64,000 nt of DNA from Pseudolactococcus reticulitermitis (GTDB lineage: Bacteria; Bacillota; Bacilli; Lactobacillales; Streptococcaceae): contig NZ_BEDT01000002.1 in the NCBI RefSeq assembly GCF_002260845.1, positions 62,001-126,000 of the forward strand, written 5' to 3'. The notes below the pieces were generated by a model. It was given only the letters and a program-made list of their open reading frames with translations, was not told where the DNA came from and ran no database searches. How positions within the stretch are numbered: the stretch's first letter is position 1; each line of letters begins with the position of its first letter. Below are positions 37,776-47,602 of this stretch, piece after piece. Both the position numbers and the translations under genes were made by a program.

Positions 37776-39398
37776 ATGAAAAGTAATTGGTTTAAACAAG
37801 CAGTGGGCTATCAAATTTATCCCAAATCATTTCGCGATACGAATGGCGACGGCATTGGCGATATTAATGGGATTATCGAAAAATTACCCTATCTCAAAGA
37901 TTTGGGTATTGATTTTATCTGGATTAATCCGATTTATAAAAGCCCGCAGTTTGATGGTGGCTATGATATTTCTGATTATTATGCCTTGGACGAAGCACGT
38001 TTTGGCACGATGGCTGACTTACAAAACTTGATTTCACGAGCGCATTCACTAGAGATGAAAATCATCATGGACTTAGTCGTCAATCATACGTCTGATCAGC
38101 ACCCTTGGTTCATTGAAAGTCGCAAGTCTAAGGACAATCCCTATCGGGATTATTACCATTGGCAACCGGCAACGCCTGATCATCTGCCCAATAACTGGGT
38201 GTCATTTTTTGGTGGGAGTACTTGGACCATTGATGAGCCGACGGGAGAGGCTTATTTTCACGTATTTGCGAAGGAGCAGCCCGATTTGAACTGGCACAAT
38301 CCTAAGGTGCGCGAGGAGATTTATGCCATGGTGCGTTGGTGGCTGGAGCAGGGGATTGACGGCTTTAGGCTAGATGCCATCAGTCACATCGAGAAAGCAC
38401 CGTGGGATTTTAAAATCAAATCTTTTAAGGATAATGACCCGTGGGAACCTTTCATGAATGTGGCAGGTATCGAGGCTTACATGCAGGAATTTAAGAAGAT
38501 TTTTGATGCCTACGATGCGCTGACCGTTGGGGAGGCGAGTGGTGTATCGAGCAAGAAAGCGCCAGATTGGACGGACGATCAGGGCTATATCGACATGATT
38601 TTTGAGCTGGAGCATAGTGTCAAAGATGACACGGGCAAGGCTGATTTGAAACGCTTTAAAGAGGCAATCATCCGCTGGCAGGAAGATATGCTTGCGCGTG
38701 GGTGGAATGCGCCCTATCTGGAAAATCACGATCAGCCGCGCGTGATTGATGTCTTAGGAGATGGTACGGACGCGTCGGCAAAAGCGCTGGCTGTGGCTTA
38801 CATGCTGTTGCGTGGCACGCCCTTTATTTATCAAGGGCAAGAAATCGGCATGACGAATTTTGACTACACGGATATTTCGCAGGTCGATGCGACTGATACG
38901 ATTTATTTATACCATGAAAAAGTAGCAGCCGGCTTGTCGAAAGCAGCCGCGCTCAAGGCAGCGACGGTTAATTCTAGGGATCATTCTCGGACACCGATGC
39001 AATGGGATGCGACTGAAAACGCTGGCTTTACTGATGGTCAGCCTTGGTTAGCGATTAACCCTAACTATCGGGAGAAAAATATTGCCGTATCCCAAGCTGA
39101 CCCAGACTCAATCCTGAATCTCTATAAATTTTTGATTCAACTGCGCCATGAGAACCAGGCCATTTCTGAGGGGGGCATCAAATTTTTATGCCCTGACCAT
39201 CCGACAGTATTGGCATATGAACGGGACGAATTTTTAATCGTGACCAATTTATCAGCTGAGCCAACGACTGTCATATTTGAAGTTCCTTTGCAAGAATATA
39301 CAGACGTTATCAGCCAAGCAGAACTCCCGACTTTAACAGACTTACAACTAGAGGGCTGGGCTTACCGAATCTACAAGAAAAACAAAAAAACAGCTTGA
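37776..39398 (+). CDS. alpha-glucosidase (GH13_31)
   Basis: 540 residues. GH13_31 motifs: [51 protein letters not shown] (nucleophile Asp), TVGEASGVS (Glu), LENHDQPRV. Ala follows the nucleophile Asp, the residue linked to alpha-1,4 preference, in contrast to Val in the neighbouring DexB. Cytoplasmic. It has its own promoter and operator; mapA follows with another promoter. Confidence 0.9.
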   Translation: MKSNWFKQAVGYQIYPKSFRDTNGDGIGDINGIIEKLPYLKDLGIDFIWINPIYKSPQFDGGYDISDYYALDEARFGTMADLQNLISRAHSLEMKIIMDLVVNHTSDQHPWFIESRKSKDNPYRDYYHWQPATPDHLPNNWVSFFGGSTWTIDEPTGEAYFHVFAKEQPDLNWHNPKVREEIYAMVRWWLEQGIDGFRLDAISHIEKAPWDFKIKSFKDNDPWEPFMNVAGIEAYMQEFKKIFDAYDALTVGEASGVSSKKAPDWTDDQGYIDMIFELEHSVKDDTGKADLKRFKEAIIRWQEDMLARGWNAPYLENHDQPRVIDVLGDGTDASAKALAVAYMLLRGTPFIYQGQEIGMTNFDYTDISQVDATDTIYLYHEKVAAGLSKAAALKAATVNSRDHSRTPMQWDATENAGFTDGQPWLAINPNYREKNIAVSQADPDSILNLYKFLIQLRHENQAISEGGIKFLCPDHPTVLAYERDEFLIVTNLSAEPTTVIFEVPLQEYTDVISQAELPTLTDLQLEGWAYRIYKKNKKTA

Positions 39399-39445
39399 CG
39401 TGCAACCGTTTGCATGGTAAACTAGAAGAAATGAAACCGATTGCA
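39395..39445 (+). promoter_or_regulatory. mapA-pgmB promoter with two MalR-type operators
   Basis: -35 TTGACG (39395-39400), 17-bp spacer fully taken by TGCAACCGTTTGCA (39401-39414), -10 TGG-TAAACT (to 39423). A second site TGAAACCGATTGCA (39432-39445) lies just downstream of the start. Centre distance is 31 bp, about three helical turns. Confidence 0.85.
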
Positions 39446-39513
39446 TAAATTGACGGTTTGGCGTATGCAAAAGGATGCCAATTTTAAAAAAGAAATGAGT
39501 GAGGACATCAAGA

Positions 39514-41781
39514 ATGAATCAAATCAAACGTATTATGGCGATTGACCCATGGCAAATCAAATCTGATACATTAGAAATTGAAGACAGACGGTTACAAGAA
39601 TCTCTGACAGCCATTGGCAACGGCTATATGGGCATGCGGGGAAATTTTGCTGAAACTTACTCTGGTGATATGCACCAAGGCTTCTACTTAGCTGGTGTCT
39701 GGTACCCGGATAAAACACGTGTCGGCTGGTGGAAAAATGGCTATCCAGAATATTTTGGTAAGGCGATTAATGCGCTCAATATTGCCAAAATAAAATTATT
39801 TATTGATGATGCAGAAGTGGACTTGGCGACTGAAAAAATCAGTGACTTTAACATCTCACTCGACATGGCTAAAGGTAGCCTTAGCTATACCTATGTCGTG
39901 CGTGGCGTCAAAGTCTCGACTGAACGCTTTTTTTCAGCGGATGTCTTAGAACTTGCAGTTTTCGCCTTTCATTTTGAAACGGTAGACGGGCAGACGCATA
40001 CGATTCAGATTGATGCTATCCTTGATGCCGATGTTAAAAATGAAGATGCCAACTACGATGAGCAGTTCTGGAATATCCTAGACAAAGGTCAGACTGAAAA
40101 CGGGTCTTATATCGCAACGCAAACGCTGGAAAATCCCTTTGGTGTGGCTCAATTTAGTGTTGTTGCCAGCCAATCTTTTGCAGGTGACTTTCAGGCAGTT
40201 GCACAGACGATGACAGATAAATCTGTCATTGATACCTTTGAAACAACTGTCTCTGCAACGCAAACTTCAGTTTTTGAAAAACGTGTTGTCGTGACCACAA
40301 GCCGTGACTATGATGGACTTGAAGCTGTGATTGCGGGCAACCAAGCTATCGTCGAAAAATCTGTCCAAGGTCATGACTACAGCAGCCTCTATCAAGCACA
40401 AGTCGATGCCTGGGCGAAACGCTGGGAGATTGCCGATGTTGTGATTGAAGGCTCTGATGAAGCCCAACAAGGCATCCGTTTCAACCTGTTCCAACTCTTC
40501 TCAACTTACTACGGCGAAGATGAACGCCTCAACATTGGCCCTAAAGGCTTTACAGGTGAAAAATATGGTGGTGCGACTTACTGGGATACAGAGGCCTACG
40601 CAGTGCCGCTCTATCTCTCATTGGCAGACGAAAAAGTGACTAAAAATCTCTTGAAATATCGTCGTCAACAACTCCCACAAGCGCAGCATAATGCCCGCCA
40701 ACAAGGTCTTAAAGGCGCTTTGTATCCAATGGTGACTTTCACAGGTGTCGAGTGTCATAACGAGTGGGAAATTACTTTCGAAGAAATTCACCGCAATGGC
40801 GCGATTCCTTATGCCATTTACAACTATACTAACTACACAGGCGACGAAACTTACTTGGCGCGTGAGGGGCTTGACGTCCTCGTAGAAGTGGCGCGTTTCT
40901 GGGCAGACCGTGTGCATTATTCAGCCCGTCACGACAAATACATGATTCATGGTGTCACAGGACCAAATGAGTACGAAAACAACATTAACAACAACTGGTA
41001 TACCAATACGCTGGCTGCTTGGGTCTTGCGCTATACAGCTGAAAGTCTAGCGAAACATCCGCGTCCTGACCTCAATGTCACAGCGGACGAATTAGCAAAA
41101 TGGTCAGAAATTGTCGACAAGATGTACTATCCCTATGATGAAAAAGAAGGCGTTTTTGTCCAACACGATGGCTTTATGGATAAAGACCTTCGCCCAGTTG
41201 CAGCCTTGGACGCATCAGATTTACCGCTCAATCAAAACTGGTCTTGGGATAAAATTTTACGTTCACCATTTATCAAACAAGCCGATGTCTTGCAAGGGAT
41301 TTATTTCTTTGGCAATCAATTCTCTTTAGAAGAAAAACGCCGTAACTTTGACTTTTATGAGCCAATGACAGTGCATGAAAGTTCACTTTCACCGTCTATT
41401 CATGCGATTTTAGCAGCTGAGTTGGGTAAAGAAGCCAAGGCAGTTGAAATGTATGGTCGGACAGCACGTCTTGATTTGGATAATTATAACAATGACACAG
41501 AAGACGGTCTGCACATTACCTCGATGACAGGGTCTTGGCTCGCCATTGTGCAAGGCTTTGCCCAAATGAAAACATGGGATGGCAAACTGAGTTTTGCACC
41601 ATTTTTACCAGGTGACTGGACGGCCTATACCTTCCATATCAACTACCGTGGGCGCCTTTTGAAAATTCAAGTGGCAGAAAATGTCACGGTCAGCTTGCTA
41701 TCAGGCAATGCTTTGACTTTAGAGGTTTACGGTCAAGCAGTTGACTTGACGTCTAATTATACTGTGAAAGTAGGTGGTTAA
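39514..41781 (+). CDS. mapA: maltose phosphorylase (GH65)
   Basis: 755 residues from ATG 39514; SD GTGAGGAC lies just upstream, and a GTG at 39499 falls within it. N-terminal beta-sandwich domain (~1-265), linker, and (alpha/alpha)6 barrel with [15 protein letters not shown], where Glu is the general acid. Splits maltose with phosphate to beta-glucose-1-phosphate and glucose, saving one ATP. Followed by pgmB, which uses the product. Confidence 0.96.
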   Translation: MNQIKRIMAIDPWQIKSDTLEIEDRRLQESLTAIGNGYMGMRGNFAETYSGDMHQGFYLAGVWYPDKTRVGWWKNGYPEYFGKAINALNIAKIKLFIDDAEVDLATEKISDFNISLDMAKGSLSYTYVVRGVKVSTERFFSADVLELAVFAFHFETVDGQTHTIQIDAILDADVKNEDANYDEQFWNILDKGQTENGSYIATQTLENPFGVAQFSVVASQSFAGDFQAVAQTMTDKSVIDTFETTVSATQTSVFEKRVVVTTSRDYDGLEAVIAGNQAIVEKSVQGHDYSSLYQAQVDAWAKRWEIADVVIEGSDEAQQGIRFNLFQLFSTYYGEDERLNIGPKGFTGEKYGGATYWDTEAYAVPLYLSLADEKVTKNLLKYRRQQLPQAQHNARQQGLKGALYPMVTFTGVECHNEWEITFEEIHRNGAIPYAIYNYTNYTGDETYLAREGLDVLVEVARFWADRVHYSARHDKYMIHGVTGPNEYENNINNNWYTNTLAAWVLRYTAESLAKHPRPDLNVTADELAKWSEIVDKMYYPYDEKEGVFVQHDGFMDKDLRPVAALDASDLPLNQNWSWDKILRSPFIKQADVLQGIYFFGNQFSLEEKRRNFDFYEPMTVHESSLSPSIHAILAAELGKEAKAVEMYGRTARLDLDNYNNDTEDGLHITSMTGSWLAIVQGFAQMKTWDGKLSFAPFLPGDWTAYTFHINYRGRLLKIQVAENVTVSLLSGNALTLEVYGQAVDLTSNYTVKVGG

Positions 41782-41782
41782 G

Positions 41783-42445
41783 ATGTTTCAAGCAGTTTTA
41801 TTTGACCTTGACGGTGTGATTACGGACACCGCAGAATACCATTTTCTCGCTTGGGAAAAATTGGCGAAAGAAATCGGCATCACGATTGACCGCGAGTTCA
41901 ATGAAAATCTAAAAGGTGTGTCACGTGAAGAATCGCTACGTCGTATTTTAGTACATGGTGGTCAGGAAAATGCCTATACAGCAGAAGCATTTGCGGATAT
42001 GGCCAAACGTAAAAATGACAATTACGTTGAGATGATTCAAGCGGTGTCCCCTAAAGATGTCTATCCGGGTATTCTCCAATTACTCCAAGAGTTGCGAGCC
42101 AATGGCATTAAAATTGCCCTAGCATCTGCGTCAAAAAATGGGCCTTTCTTACTGGACCAGATGCAATTAACAGCCTATTTTGATGCCATTGCCGATCCAG
42201 CCAAAGTGGCTGCAAGCAAACCAGCACCAGACATTTTCATCGCAGCAGCTGAGGGCGTCGGTGTCGATGTGAGCCAAGCGATTGGGATTGAGGATGCTTA
42301 TTCTGGTATCGCAGCGATTAAAGCAGCGCATGTGTTGCCAATCGGTGTCGGTAAAGCAGAAATATTGGGCGAAGACATTGCCATTGTCCCTGATACAAGT
42401 CAGCTGACCCTTGATTTTTTAACCAAAGTATGGGACAATAAATAA
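41783..42445 (+). CDS. pgmB: beta-phosphoglucomutase
   Basis: 220 residues from ATG 41783; SD AGGTGG. HAD motif [15 protein letters not shown] (two Asp), [20 protein letters not shown] and [13 protein letters not shown]. Converts beta-glucose-1-phosphate to glucose-6-phosphate. Directly behind mapA, one base between stop and start. Confidence 0.95.
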   Translation: MFQAVLFDLDGVITDTAEYHFLAWEKLAKEIGITIDREFNENLKGVSREESLRRILVHGGQENAYTAEAFADMAKRKNDNYVEMIQAVSPKDVYPGILQLLQELRANGIKIALASASKNGPFLLDQMQLTAYFDAIADPAKVAASKPAPDIFIAAAEGVGVDVSQAIGIEDAYSGIAAIKAAHVLPIGVGKAEILGEDIAIVPDTSQLTLDFLTKVWDNK

Positions 42446-42452
42446 TTAGCAG

Positions 42453-42486
42453 ACGGAAACGCTTTCAAGTGTTTTTCCGTTTTTCT
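42453..42486 (+). terminator. terminator after pgmB, overlapping a cre
   Basis: ACGGAAA / TTTCCGT stem then T5. The 5' arm and loop contain CGGAAACGCTTTCA (42454-42467), 12 of 14 matches to the CcpA consensus. It lies between pgmB and malR. Confidence 0.65.
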
Positions 42487-42548
42487 GCCTTTTGTAAAAA
42501 AGAGATAAACGAAATATAAGACATAAAAATGATAGTAGAAGGGGTGCT

Positions 42549-43523
42549 ATGGCAGTTACAATTAAAGATGTCGCCAGACGTGCGGGCGTCAATGCGTCAA
42601 CGGTCAGTCGAGCGATTCATAATCATTCGGCGATTTCTGAGAAAACGAAAGAAAAAGTTAAGAAAGCCATGGCTGACCTAGGGTACTCACGAAATTCAGC
42701 AGCGCAAATGCTGGCAAGTGGCAAGGCGGGTGCTATCGGCGTGATTTTTCCACCGATTGAAAACAAGTCTGAGCAACCCTTTTTCATGAAAATTTTGACG
42801 GCCATTAACCAAGAAGCCCGTCAAAACAAAATCACAGTTTCCATCGCCTCCGGTCATACAAACGCAGAACTTTTAAGTCAAGTCAGGGTCATGTACCAAG
42901 AAAAACGTGTCGATGGCTTTATTATGCTGTATGTTGGAGAAGAAGATGCGGTGCGAGAGTATCTTTTAGCTGATGAAATTCCTTTCGTCATCGTCGGCAC
43001 ACCTGTCGAGCGAGCCAATGACATCACTGCCGTTGATAATGATAACAAACTCATGGGGGCTGAGGCGACGCAATATCTGGCAACTCTAGGACACAAAAAA
43101 TTAGCCTTTGTGACAAATACGGACAAGGGCGAAGTTTTTCGGGACCGTTACCGTGGTTTTGACGAGAAAATTCAGTCGCTTGGCCTGAGCGGTCATTTGC
43201 TTAATACGACCAAAACATCAAGTTTAGGCGGGGCGACAGCGCTTGTCGTTTTAGATGATATTCTAGCCATTAAAGTGATTCAAGGTCTTTCAGAGCAAGG
43301 GATTGGTGTTCCTGATGATATTTCTGTCATCTCGTTTAATAACTCAGTTTTCGCGAGTTTAATTCATCCTTATCTCACGACATTTGATATCAATATCACA
43401 CAACTTGGTCATCGTTCTGTCCAAAAGTTACTGCATTTGCTCGCAAATCCAAGTGATTTTCACGAAAAAGTGACAGTACCATTTGAACTGAAAGTACGCG
43501 AATCAACGAAAGCTGTCAACTGA
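42549..43523 (+). CDS. malR: LacI-family maltose operon regulator MalR
   Basis: 324 residues. HTH at the N-terminus (TIKDVARRAGVNASTVSRAI) with the hinge YSRNSAAQMLASGKAG, then the two-lobed sugar-binding domain. The gene closes the maltose cluster, and LacI-type operators are found at each mal promoter, so it is the likely repressor. SD GAAGGGG. The terminator overlaps the stop codon. Confidence 0.9.
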   Translation: MAVTIKDVARRAGVNASTVSRAIHNHSAISEKTKEKVKKAMADLGYSRNSAAQMLASGKAGAIGVIFPPIENKSEQPFFMKILTAINQEARQNKITVSIASGHTNAELLSQVRVMYQEKRVDGFIMLYVGEEDAVREYLLADEIPFVIVGTPVERANDITAVDNDNKLMGAEATQYLATLGHKKLAFVTNTDKGEVFRDRYRGFDEKIQSLGLSGHLLNTTKTSSLGGATALVVLDDILAIKVIQGLSEQGIGVPDDISVISFNNSVFASLIHPYLTTFDINITQLGHRSVQKLLHLLANPSDFHEKVTVPFELKVRESTKAVN

Positions 43524-43532
43524 CGGCTTTTT
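43509..43532 (+). terminator. terminator of malR
   Basis: AAAGCTGTCA / TGACGGCTTT arms, T-run after. The stop TGA (43521-43523) is in the stem. Confidence 0.75.
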
Positions 43533-43540
43533 ATGTTTAT

Positions 43541-43562
43541 CTTAAGTTTTTTAAGCTAAAAT
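43541..43562 (+). promoter_or_regulatory. ciaR promoter with possible CiaR repeat
   Basis: Direct half-sites CTTAAG (43541-43546) and TTTAAG (43550-43555) precede TAAAAT (43557-43562). In pneumococcus CiaR binds TTTAAG-N5-TTTAAG; the spacing here is N3. Confidence 0.4.
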
Positions 43563-43636
43563 AGTGTAAAATGAAAAGAAAGCAAGTTAATAAAACAGCA
43601 CCGCAGTCTTATTATCTAAGAGAGGAAAGCAAGACG

Positions 43637-44308
43637 ATGATTAAAATACTGTTAGTGGAGGATGACTTATCTTTATCCAATTCAGTTTATGATTTTTTAG
43701 AAAATTTTGCAGATGTCGTCCAAGTTTTTGATGGCGATGAAGGCTTATATGAAGCGGAAATGAATATTTACGATATTGTTTTACTTGACCTCATGCTGCC
43801 TGAAAAAAACGGCTTTGAAGTCCTATCTGAACTTCGTGCCAAGGGAGTTAAGACCCCTGTCTTAATCATGACAGCAAAAGAAAGCCTAGACGATAAAATG
43901 CATGGCTTTGAAATCGGTGCAGACGATTATCTGACTAAACCTTTCTATCTGGATGAGCTGAAAGCACGGATACAGGCCCTACTCAAACGTTCAGGCAAGC
44001 TCGAAGATACCTCGACGATTAAATATGGCGAAGCTCTCGTTGTCAATACTGCTAATAATCAAGTGACCGTACTAGGTAAACCCATCGAAATTCTCGGTAA
44101 AGAGTTCGACTTGCTCCTATATTTTTTGCAAAATCGTAATGTCATTTTACCTAAAGAGCAGATTTTCGATCGCATTTGGGGCTTTGACAGCGACACCACC
44201 GTGACCGTCGTCGAAGTCTATATGTCAAAATTACGCAAGAAGCTCAAAGGCACCGAGTTTGCGGAGAATCTTGCGACGCTACGCAATGTCGGTTATATTT
44301 TAAGATAG
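43637..44308 (+). CDS. ciaR: response regulator CiaR
   Basis: 223 residues from ATG 43637 ([10 protein letters not shown]); SD AGAGAGGAAAG. Earlier ATG 43571 would add 22 atypical residues. Receiver domain with phospho-Asp in [12 protein letters not shown] and an OmpR-type winged helix ([20 protein letters not shown]). The pattern matches streptococcal CiaR almost throughout. It controls competence, wall stress and small RNAs in streptococci. ciaH follows. Confidence 0.95.
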   Translation: MIKILLVEDDLSLSNSVYDFLENFADVVQVFDGDEGLYEAEMNIYDIVLLDLMLPEKNGFEVLSELRAKGVKTPVLIMTAKESLDDKMHGFEIGADDYLTKPFYLDELKARIQALLKRSGKLEDTSTIKYGEALVVNTANNQVTVLGKPIEILGKEFDLLLYFLQNRNVILPKEQIFDRIWGFDSDTTVTVVEVYMSKLRKKLKGTEFAENLATLRNVGYILR

Positions 44309-44344
44309 GACAAAAGATATGGAAAAAAATGAAGAAGAAAACGC

Positions 44345-45700
44345 ATGAAAAAAATCATCAAAAAAATTGCCAGTCGTCATCTGTTTCGCTTTGATGTGAA
44401 ACATTTTTTGCATTTTTTCGTTGTTTTTACGCTCATTTTTGTGGCCTTATCGGCGATTATCTTGCAAACGATGACTTCTGGTATTTACAAATCAACGGAT
44501 GAGAATATCGAAAGATTGGCCAAAAATCCTTTAATGCTGACGAGTCTTGCTTTACAGGGCAATAACAATACGACGATTTTGGCTAATGGCAAGACAGAAG
44601 CGCAGGGAAATGATTCGGGTGGTGCTGCGAGAATACCACAACTATCTGTTTTTTCTCCGAATCAAACCGTGATTCTCTATGATAAAAAAGGTAATATTTT
44701 AAATGCAGACATTGACCTAGAAACGGCAACAGTCGCTAATAATCTAAAATTTAATCAATCAAATCTTGGTAAAATCGGCACGGTAACGATTAAAACGGCT
44801 ACAGGTGATGCGCTACTTTACCGCACCAAAACGTTTAAGGCGAGTTTTGACAAAAGCGTCACAACCAATATTGCTTACATCCAAGTTTTTATCAATGTTG
44901 ATCAGCTATCGGATAGTCTTGAGCGTAGCCAGTTTATCATTTTAACAACCATGGTCAGCTTTTGGCTGATTTCACTGGTAGCCTCTATTTATCTCTCTAG
45001 ATGGTCACTAAAGCCTGTTTTGGCAGCTTATGAAAAAGAGAAGAATTTTGTCGAAAATGCCAGTCATGAATTGAGAACGCCTTTGACAATCTTGCAAAAT
45101 CGGCTAGAACTTTTATTCCAAAAACCGACAGCGACGATTATTGACGAAAGTGAAAATATCTCGCAAAGTCTGGCAGAGGTTCGGAACATGCGGATGCTGA
45201 CCAGTAATTTGCTCAATCTCGCCAAACGTGATGGTGGTCTTAAAGTTGAGCTGACAAAAGTTAATCAGACCTATTTTGAAAAAATATTTGAAAATTACAA
45301 GTTGCTTGCTGAAAATTCTAATCGCGCCTTTACCAGCACAGTCAACTTTAAAGACCAGGTCAGACTAGATGAAAGTCTGATTAAGCAAGTCCTCACGATT
45401 TTATTTGACAACGCCGTCAAGTATTCAGATGATGGCAGTCAGATTGCTATTCAAGTTGAAAAAACAGGTCAAAATTTGATAATCACCACTTCAGACAATG
45501 GTTTTGGGATTTCTGATGCTGACAAAAAGAAAATCTTTGATCGTTTTTATCGCGTGGATAAGGCAAGAACCCGTCAAAAAGGTGGTTTTGGTCTAGGTTT
45601 AGCGCTAGCTAAGCAGATTATTGATGCCTGTGGCGGTCGAATTGACGTCCAAGACAATCAGCCACAAGGCACTAAGTTTATCATTAAATTACGTGTCTAA
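44345..45700 (+). CDS. ciaH: sensor histidine kinase CiaH
   Basis: 451 residues. Two membrane helices (~22-43 and ~198-218) enclose an extracytoplasmic sensor region of ~150 residues. Kinase core: H-box NASHELRTPLTIL, N-box FDNAVKYSD, G-boxes DNGFGIS and GGFGLGLALAK. Closely follows the CiaH layout. A nine-codon reading frame (44319-44348) ends over the start; its role is unclear. Confidence 0.93.
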   Translation: MKKIIKKIASRHLFRFDVKHFLHFFVVFTLIFVALSAIILQTMTSGIYKSTDENIERLAKNPLMLTSLALQGNNNTTILANGKTEAQGNDSGGAARIPQLSVFSPNQTVILYDKKGNILNADIDLETATVANNLKFNQSNLGKIGTVTIKTATGDALLYRTKTFKASFDKSVTTNIAYIQVFINVDQLSDSLERSQFIILTTMVSFWLISLVASIYLSRWSLKPVLAAYEKEKNFVENASHELRTPLTILQNRLELLFQKPTATIIDESENISQSLAEVRNMRMLTSNLLNLAKRDGGLKVELTKVNQTYFEKIFENYKLLAENSNRAFTSTVNFKDQVRLDESLIKQVLTILFDNAVKYSDDGSQIAIQVEKTGQNLIITTSDNGFGISDADKKKIFDRFYRVDKARTRQKGGFGLGLALAKQIIDACGGRIDVQDNQPQGTKFIIKLRV

Positions 45701-45744
45701 ATTAGCCGTTTGGATACAAAGCAAGGAAAGAAAATAGAAGCACC

Positions 45745-46008
45745 ATGCTGAAGAAAATGATTACTCGTGTGCTCATCGCACCCGTTCGATTCTATCAAGT
45801 CGCTATCTCGCCCTTGCTACCAGGAGCTTGCAGGTATCACCCGACTTGTTCGAATTATATGATTGTCGCCATTCAAAAACACGGATTCCTCGGTGTGTTA
45901 ATGGGTACAGCAAGGATTTTGCGTTGCAATCCTTTTGTTAAAGGCGGTGTTGATTACGTCCCAGACCATTTTTCATTGAAGCGAAATCCTGTTAAGCCTG
46001 AACGATAA
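45745..46008 (+). CDS. yidD: membrane protein insertion efficiency factor YidD
   Basis: 87 residues, basic and amphipathic. Signature Cys-rich core [18 protein letters not shown] and [17 protein letters not shown]. YidD associates with the inner membrane near the YidC insertase. The gene is intact; the prophage begins right behind it. Confidence 0.93.
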   Translation: MLKKMITRVLIAPVRFYQVAISPLLPGACRYHPTCSNYMIVAIQKHGFLGVLMGTARILRCNPFVKGGVDYVPDHFSLKRNPVKPER

Positions 46009-46054
46009 TAGTGGGGCTTTTGTATCTTAAAAAATAATTTGGCACATATAAAAC

Positions 46055-46082
46055 AAAAACCCTTATTTGACAAGGGTTTTTA
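46055..46082. terminator. bidirectional terminator at prophage left end
   Basis: AAAAACCCTT / AAGGGTTTTT stem with a 7-nt loop, between convergent yidD and int. Confidence 0.8.
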
Positions 46083-46154
46083 GCGTATATTAGTGTCCCC
46101 CGCCGACTTTTAAATTAGATTATAAACGTTGATATAAAGGGATTTAAATCATAT

Positions 46155-46176
46155 CTTGTGCCAAACTTGTGCCAAA
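46155..46176. repeat. tandem 11-bp repeats, probable integrase arm sites
   Basis: CTTGTGCCAAA twice in perfect tandem. An inverted copy of the core (TTTGGCACA) is at 46038-46046. Located just behind the integrase gene. Confidence 0.6.
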
Positions 46177-46179
46177 TTT

Positions 46180-47307
46180 TTATATTTCCTCTAAAATTGA
46201 AGCAATATGCTTGTTTTCCTTTTCTTCCAACTCTTTCAAGATATGGGAGTAAACTGACATAGTGATTGACAAATCTTTGTGACCTAGTCGTTTTGATACC
46301 GCAAGAATATTGACATCTTTGTAGAGTAGGACGGATGCGTGGGTATGTCTCAGACCATGAAGTGTTAGTGGTGTATCTATTCCGGACTGCTTACATAGTT
46401 TGGAAAGTTGTTTGTTGATAGCGTTGTTTGATATGGCTTGCGTTACAGCATTGGAGAAAACAAGATGGTGTCTATTTATCATTTCTAGGGACCTGAAAAA
46501 TTTAGTTTGCTCTGCTTGAAAATTACTAAGTGCTTCTAGGGTACTATCATCGATTGATATTTTTCTAACAGACTGCTCGTTTTTAGTAGGTGCAAATCCT
46601 GTGTTGAAATGATAATCCCAAGTTTGGCAAACATTGATATATTTTTTATCATAGTTGATATTATCCCAAGTTAAGCCAAGCAATTCGCCAAAACGCATTC
46701 CGGTCATGCCGGCAATGAAAATCATGAAATTTGATGGATACTTTGGGTTGATTCTGCTTTTTGCTGATTTCATAAGGCGTTTGAACTCTAAAAAGTTGAG
46801 GTATTTATCTTTTTCTTTTTTGACTTCAGTTTCACCTTTGATGACAACGTTTTTTGTGAAATCAAGTGGGATGACACCTTCGTCTATTAGATTGACAATA
46901 CTCGCACGTATAGTTGAGTTAAATCTTTCGATGGTAGGAGTAGCATGAGTTTTTGAAAATTGATTAATGATTTCTTGGTATCTTGTACGTGTTAAAGATT
47001 TGACAGTCGCATATTTGAAATACTTTTCTATATTCATCAAAATATTTTCATATTTTAAAAAGGTAACATCGCTGATTTTACCTTTTTTATATATTTCAAT
47101 CCATTGGCGGAAGTAGTCGGACAGCAAAACATCTTTATCGTTGACCGCAAATCCTTTGCCAAGTTTAATTTCCATTTCAGAAGCCGCCAATATTGCATCG
47201 GATTTTTTGGGAAAGCTGCTTTTTCTTAACTTCTTATATTTACCGTCTTTGGATTTATAAGATATTTCATATTGCCAAACCTTGCCACGTTTTGTATATC
47301 GTGCCAT
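46180..47307 (-). CDS. int: phage tyrosine integrase
   Basis: 375 residues from ATG 47307 (MARYTKRGKVWQYEISYKSK); an ATG five codons upstream (47322) is an alternative. N-terminal arm-binding domain (AP2-like, 1-50), core-binding domain (~60-155) and catalytic domain with Arg (GMRFGELLGLTWDNI), HGLRHTHASVLL (His-x-x-Arg), LGHKDLSITMSVYSHI (His and Tyr nucleophile). Integrates and excises the prophage. Confidence 0.95.
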   Translation of the reverse strand: MARYTKRGKVWQYEISYKSKDGKYKKLRKSSFPKKSDAILAASEMEIKLGKGFAVNDKDVLLSDYFRQWIEIYKKGKISDVTFLKYENILMNIEKYFKYATVKSLTRTRYQEIINQFSKTHATPTIERFNSTIRASIVNLIDEGVIPLDFTKNVVIKGETEVKKEKDKYLNFLEFKRLMKSAKSRINPKYPSNFMIFIAGMTGMRFGELLGLTWDNINYDKKYINVCQTWDYHFNTGFAPTKNEQSVRKISIDDSTLEALSNFQAEQTKFFRSLEMINRHHLVFSNAVTQAISNNAINKQLSKLCKQSGIDTPLTLHGLRHTHASVLLYKDVNILAVSKRLGHKDLSITMSVYSHILKELEEKENKHIASILEEI

Positions 47308-47419
47308 TTTTTCTTCTTTCATAAATTAATTTTTCAGGATGAAGAGGGTAGAACTTTTTGCAATTGATATTTATGTATTATTGTTGTAAAATAAACTTAA
47401 ATATAATGGGAGGATAAGA

Positions 47420-47602
47420 ATGATGAGACAACTGATATCAGAATTTTTTTGGTATGCCACTTTTTTATTTGGTATATTGTTCCTATCTATTAAACTTTAT
47501 AAAGTTGTATTTTCAAAAAATTCAACTACAAAAATTCTACTTTTTAGCATCGTTACTACTATTATCCTCTTGCTTTTTTTCATTAGAGTCAATATTTATT
47601 GA
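47420..47602 (+). CDS. small two-helix membrane protein, lysogeny module
   Basis: 60 residues with two hydrophobic segments (~10-25 and ~38-57). Strong SD GGGAGG 6 nt before ATG 47420, and TATAAT nine bases further up. The 3' 66 bp overlap the convergent gene at 47537. Opposite to int and to the accessory genes. No family recognised; membrane-acting superinfection exclusion or toxin-like roles are possible but unsupported. Confidence 0.5.
   Translation: MMRQLISEFFWYATFLFGILFLSIKLYKVVFSKNSTTKILLFSIVTTIILLLFFIRVNIY

Larger units (their letters stand above)
46009..46180. other. left prophage junction (attL region)
   Basis: The host/phage border must lie here, between yidD and the integrase stop. 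The right end is outside the window, so the core cannot be defined. Integrase-type repeats at 46038 and 46155 suggest the border is near or before 46038. Confidence 0.6.

Noticed and set aside
44319-44348. Nine-codon leader peptide over the ciaH start
   Set aside because: Short, Lys/Glu/Asn-rich, without regulatory codon runs; likely chance in A-rich DNA.
46091-46115. GTCCCCCGCCGAC resembling a tRNA or tmRNA 3' end as attachment site
   Set aside because: No acceptor or T-arm partner around it, and the tmRNA gene is not here.
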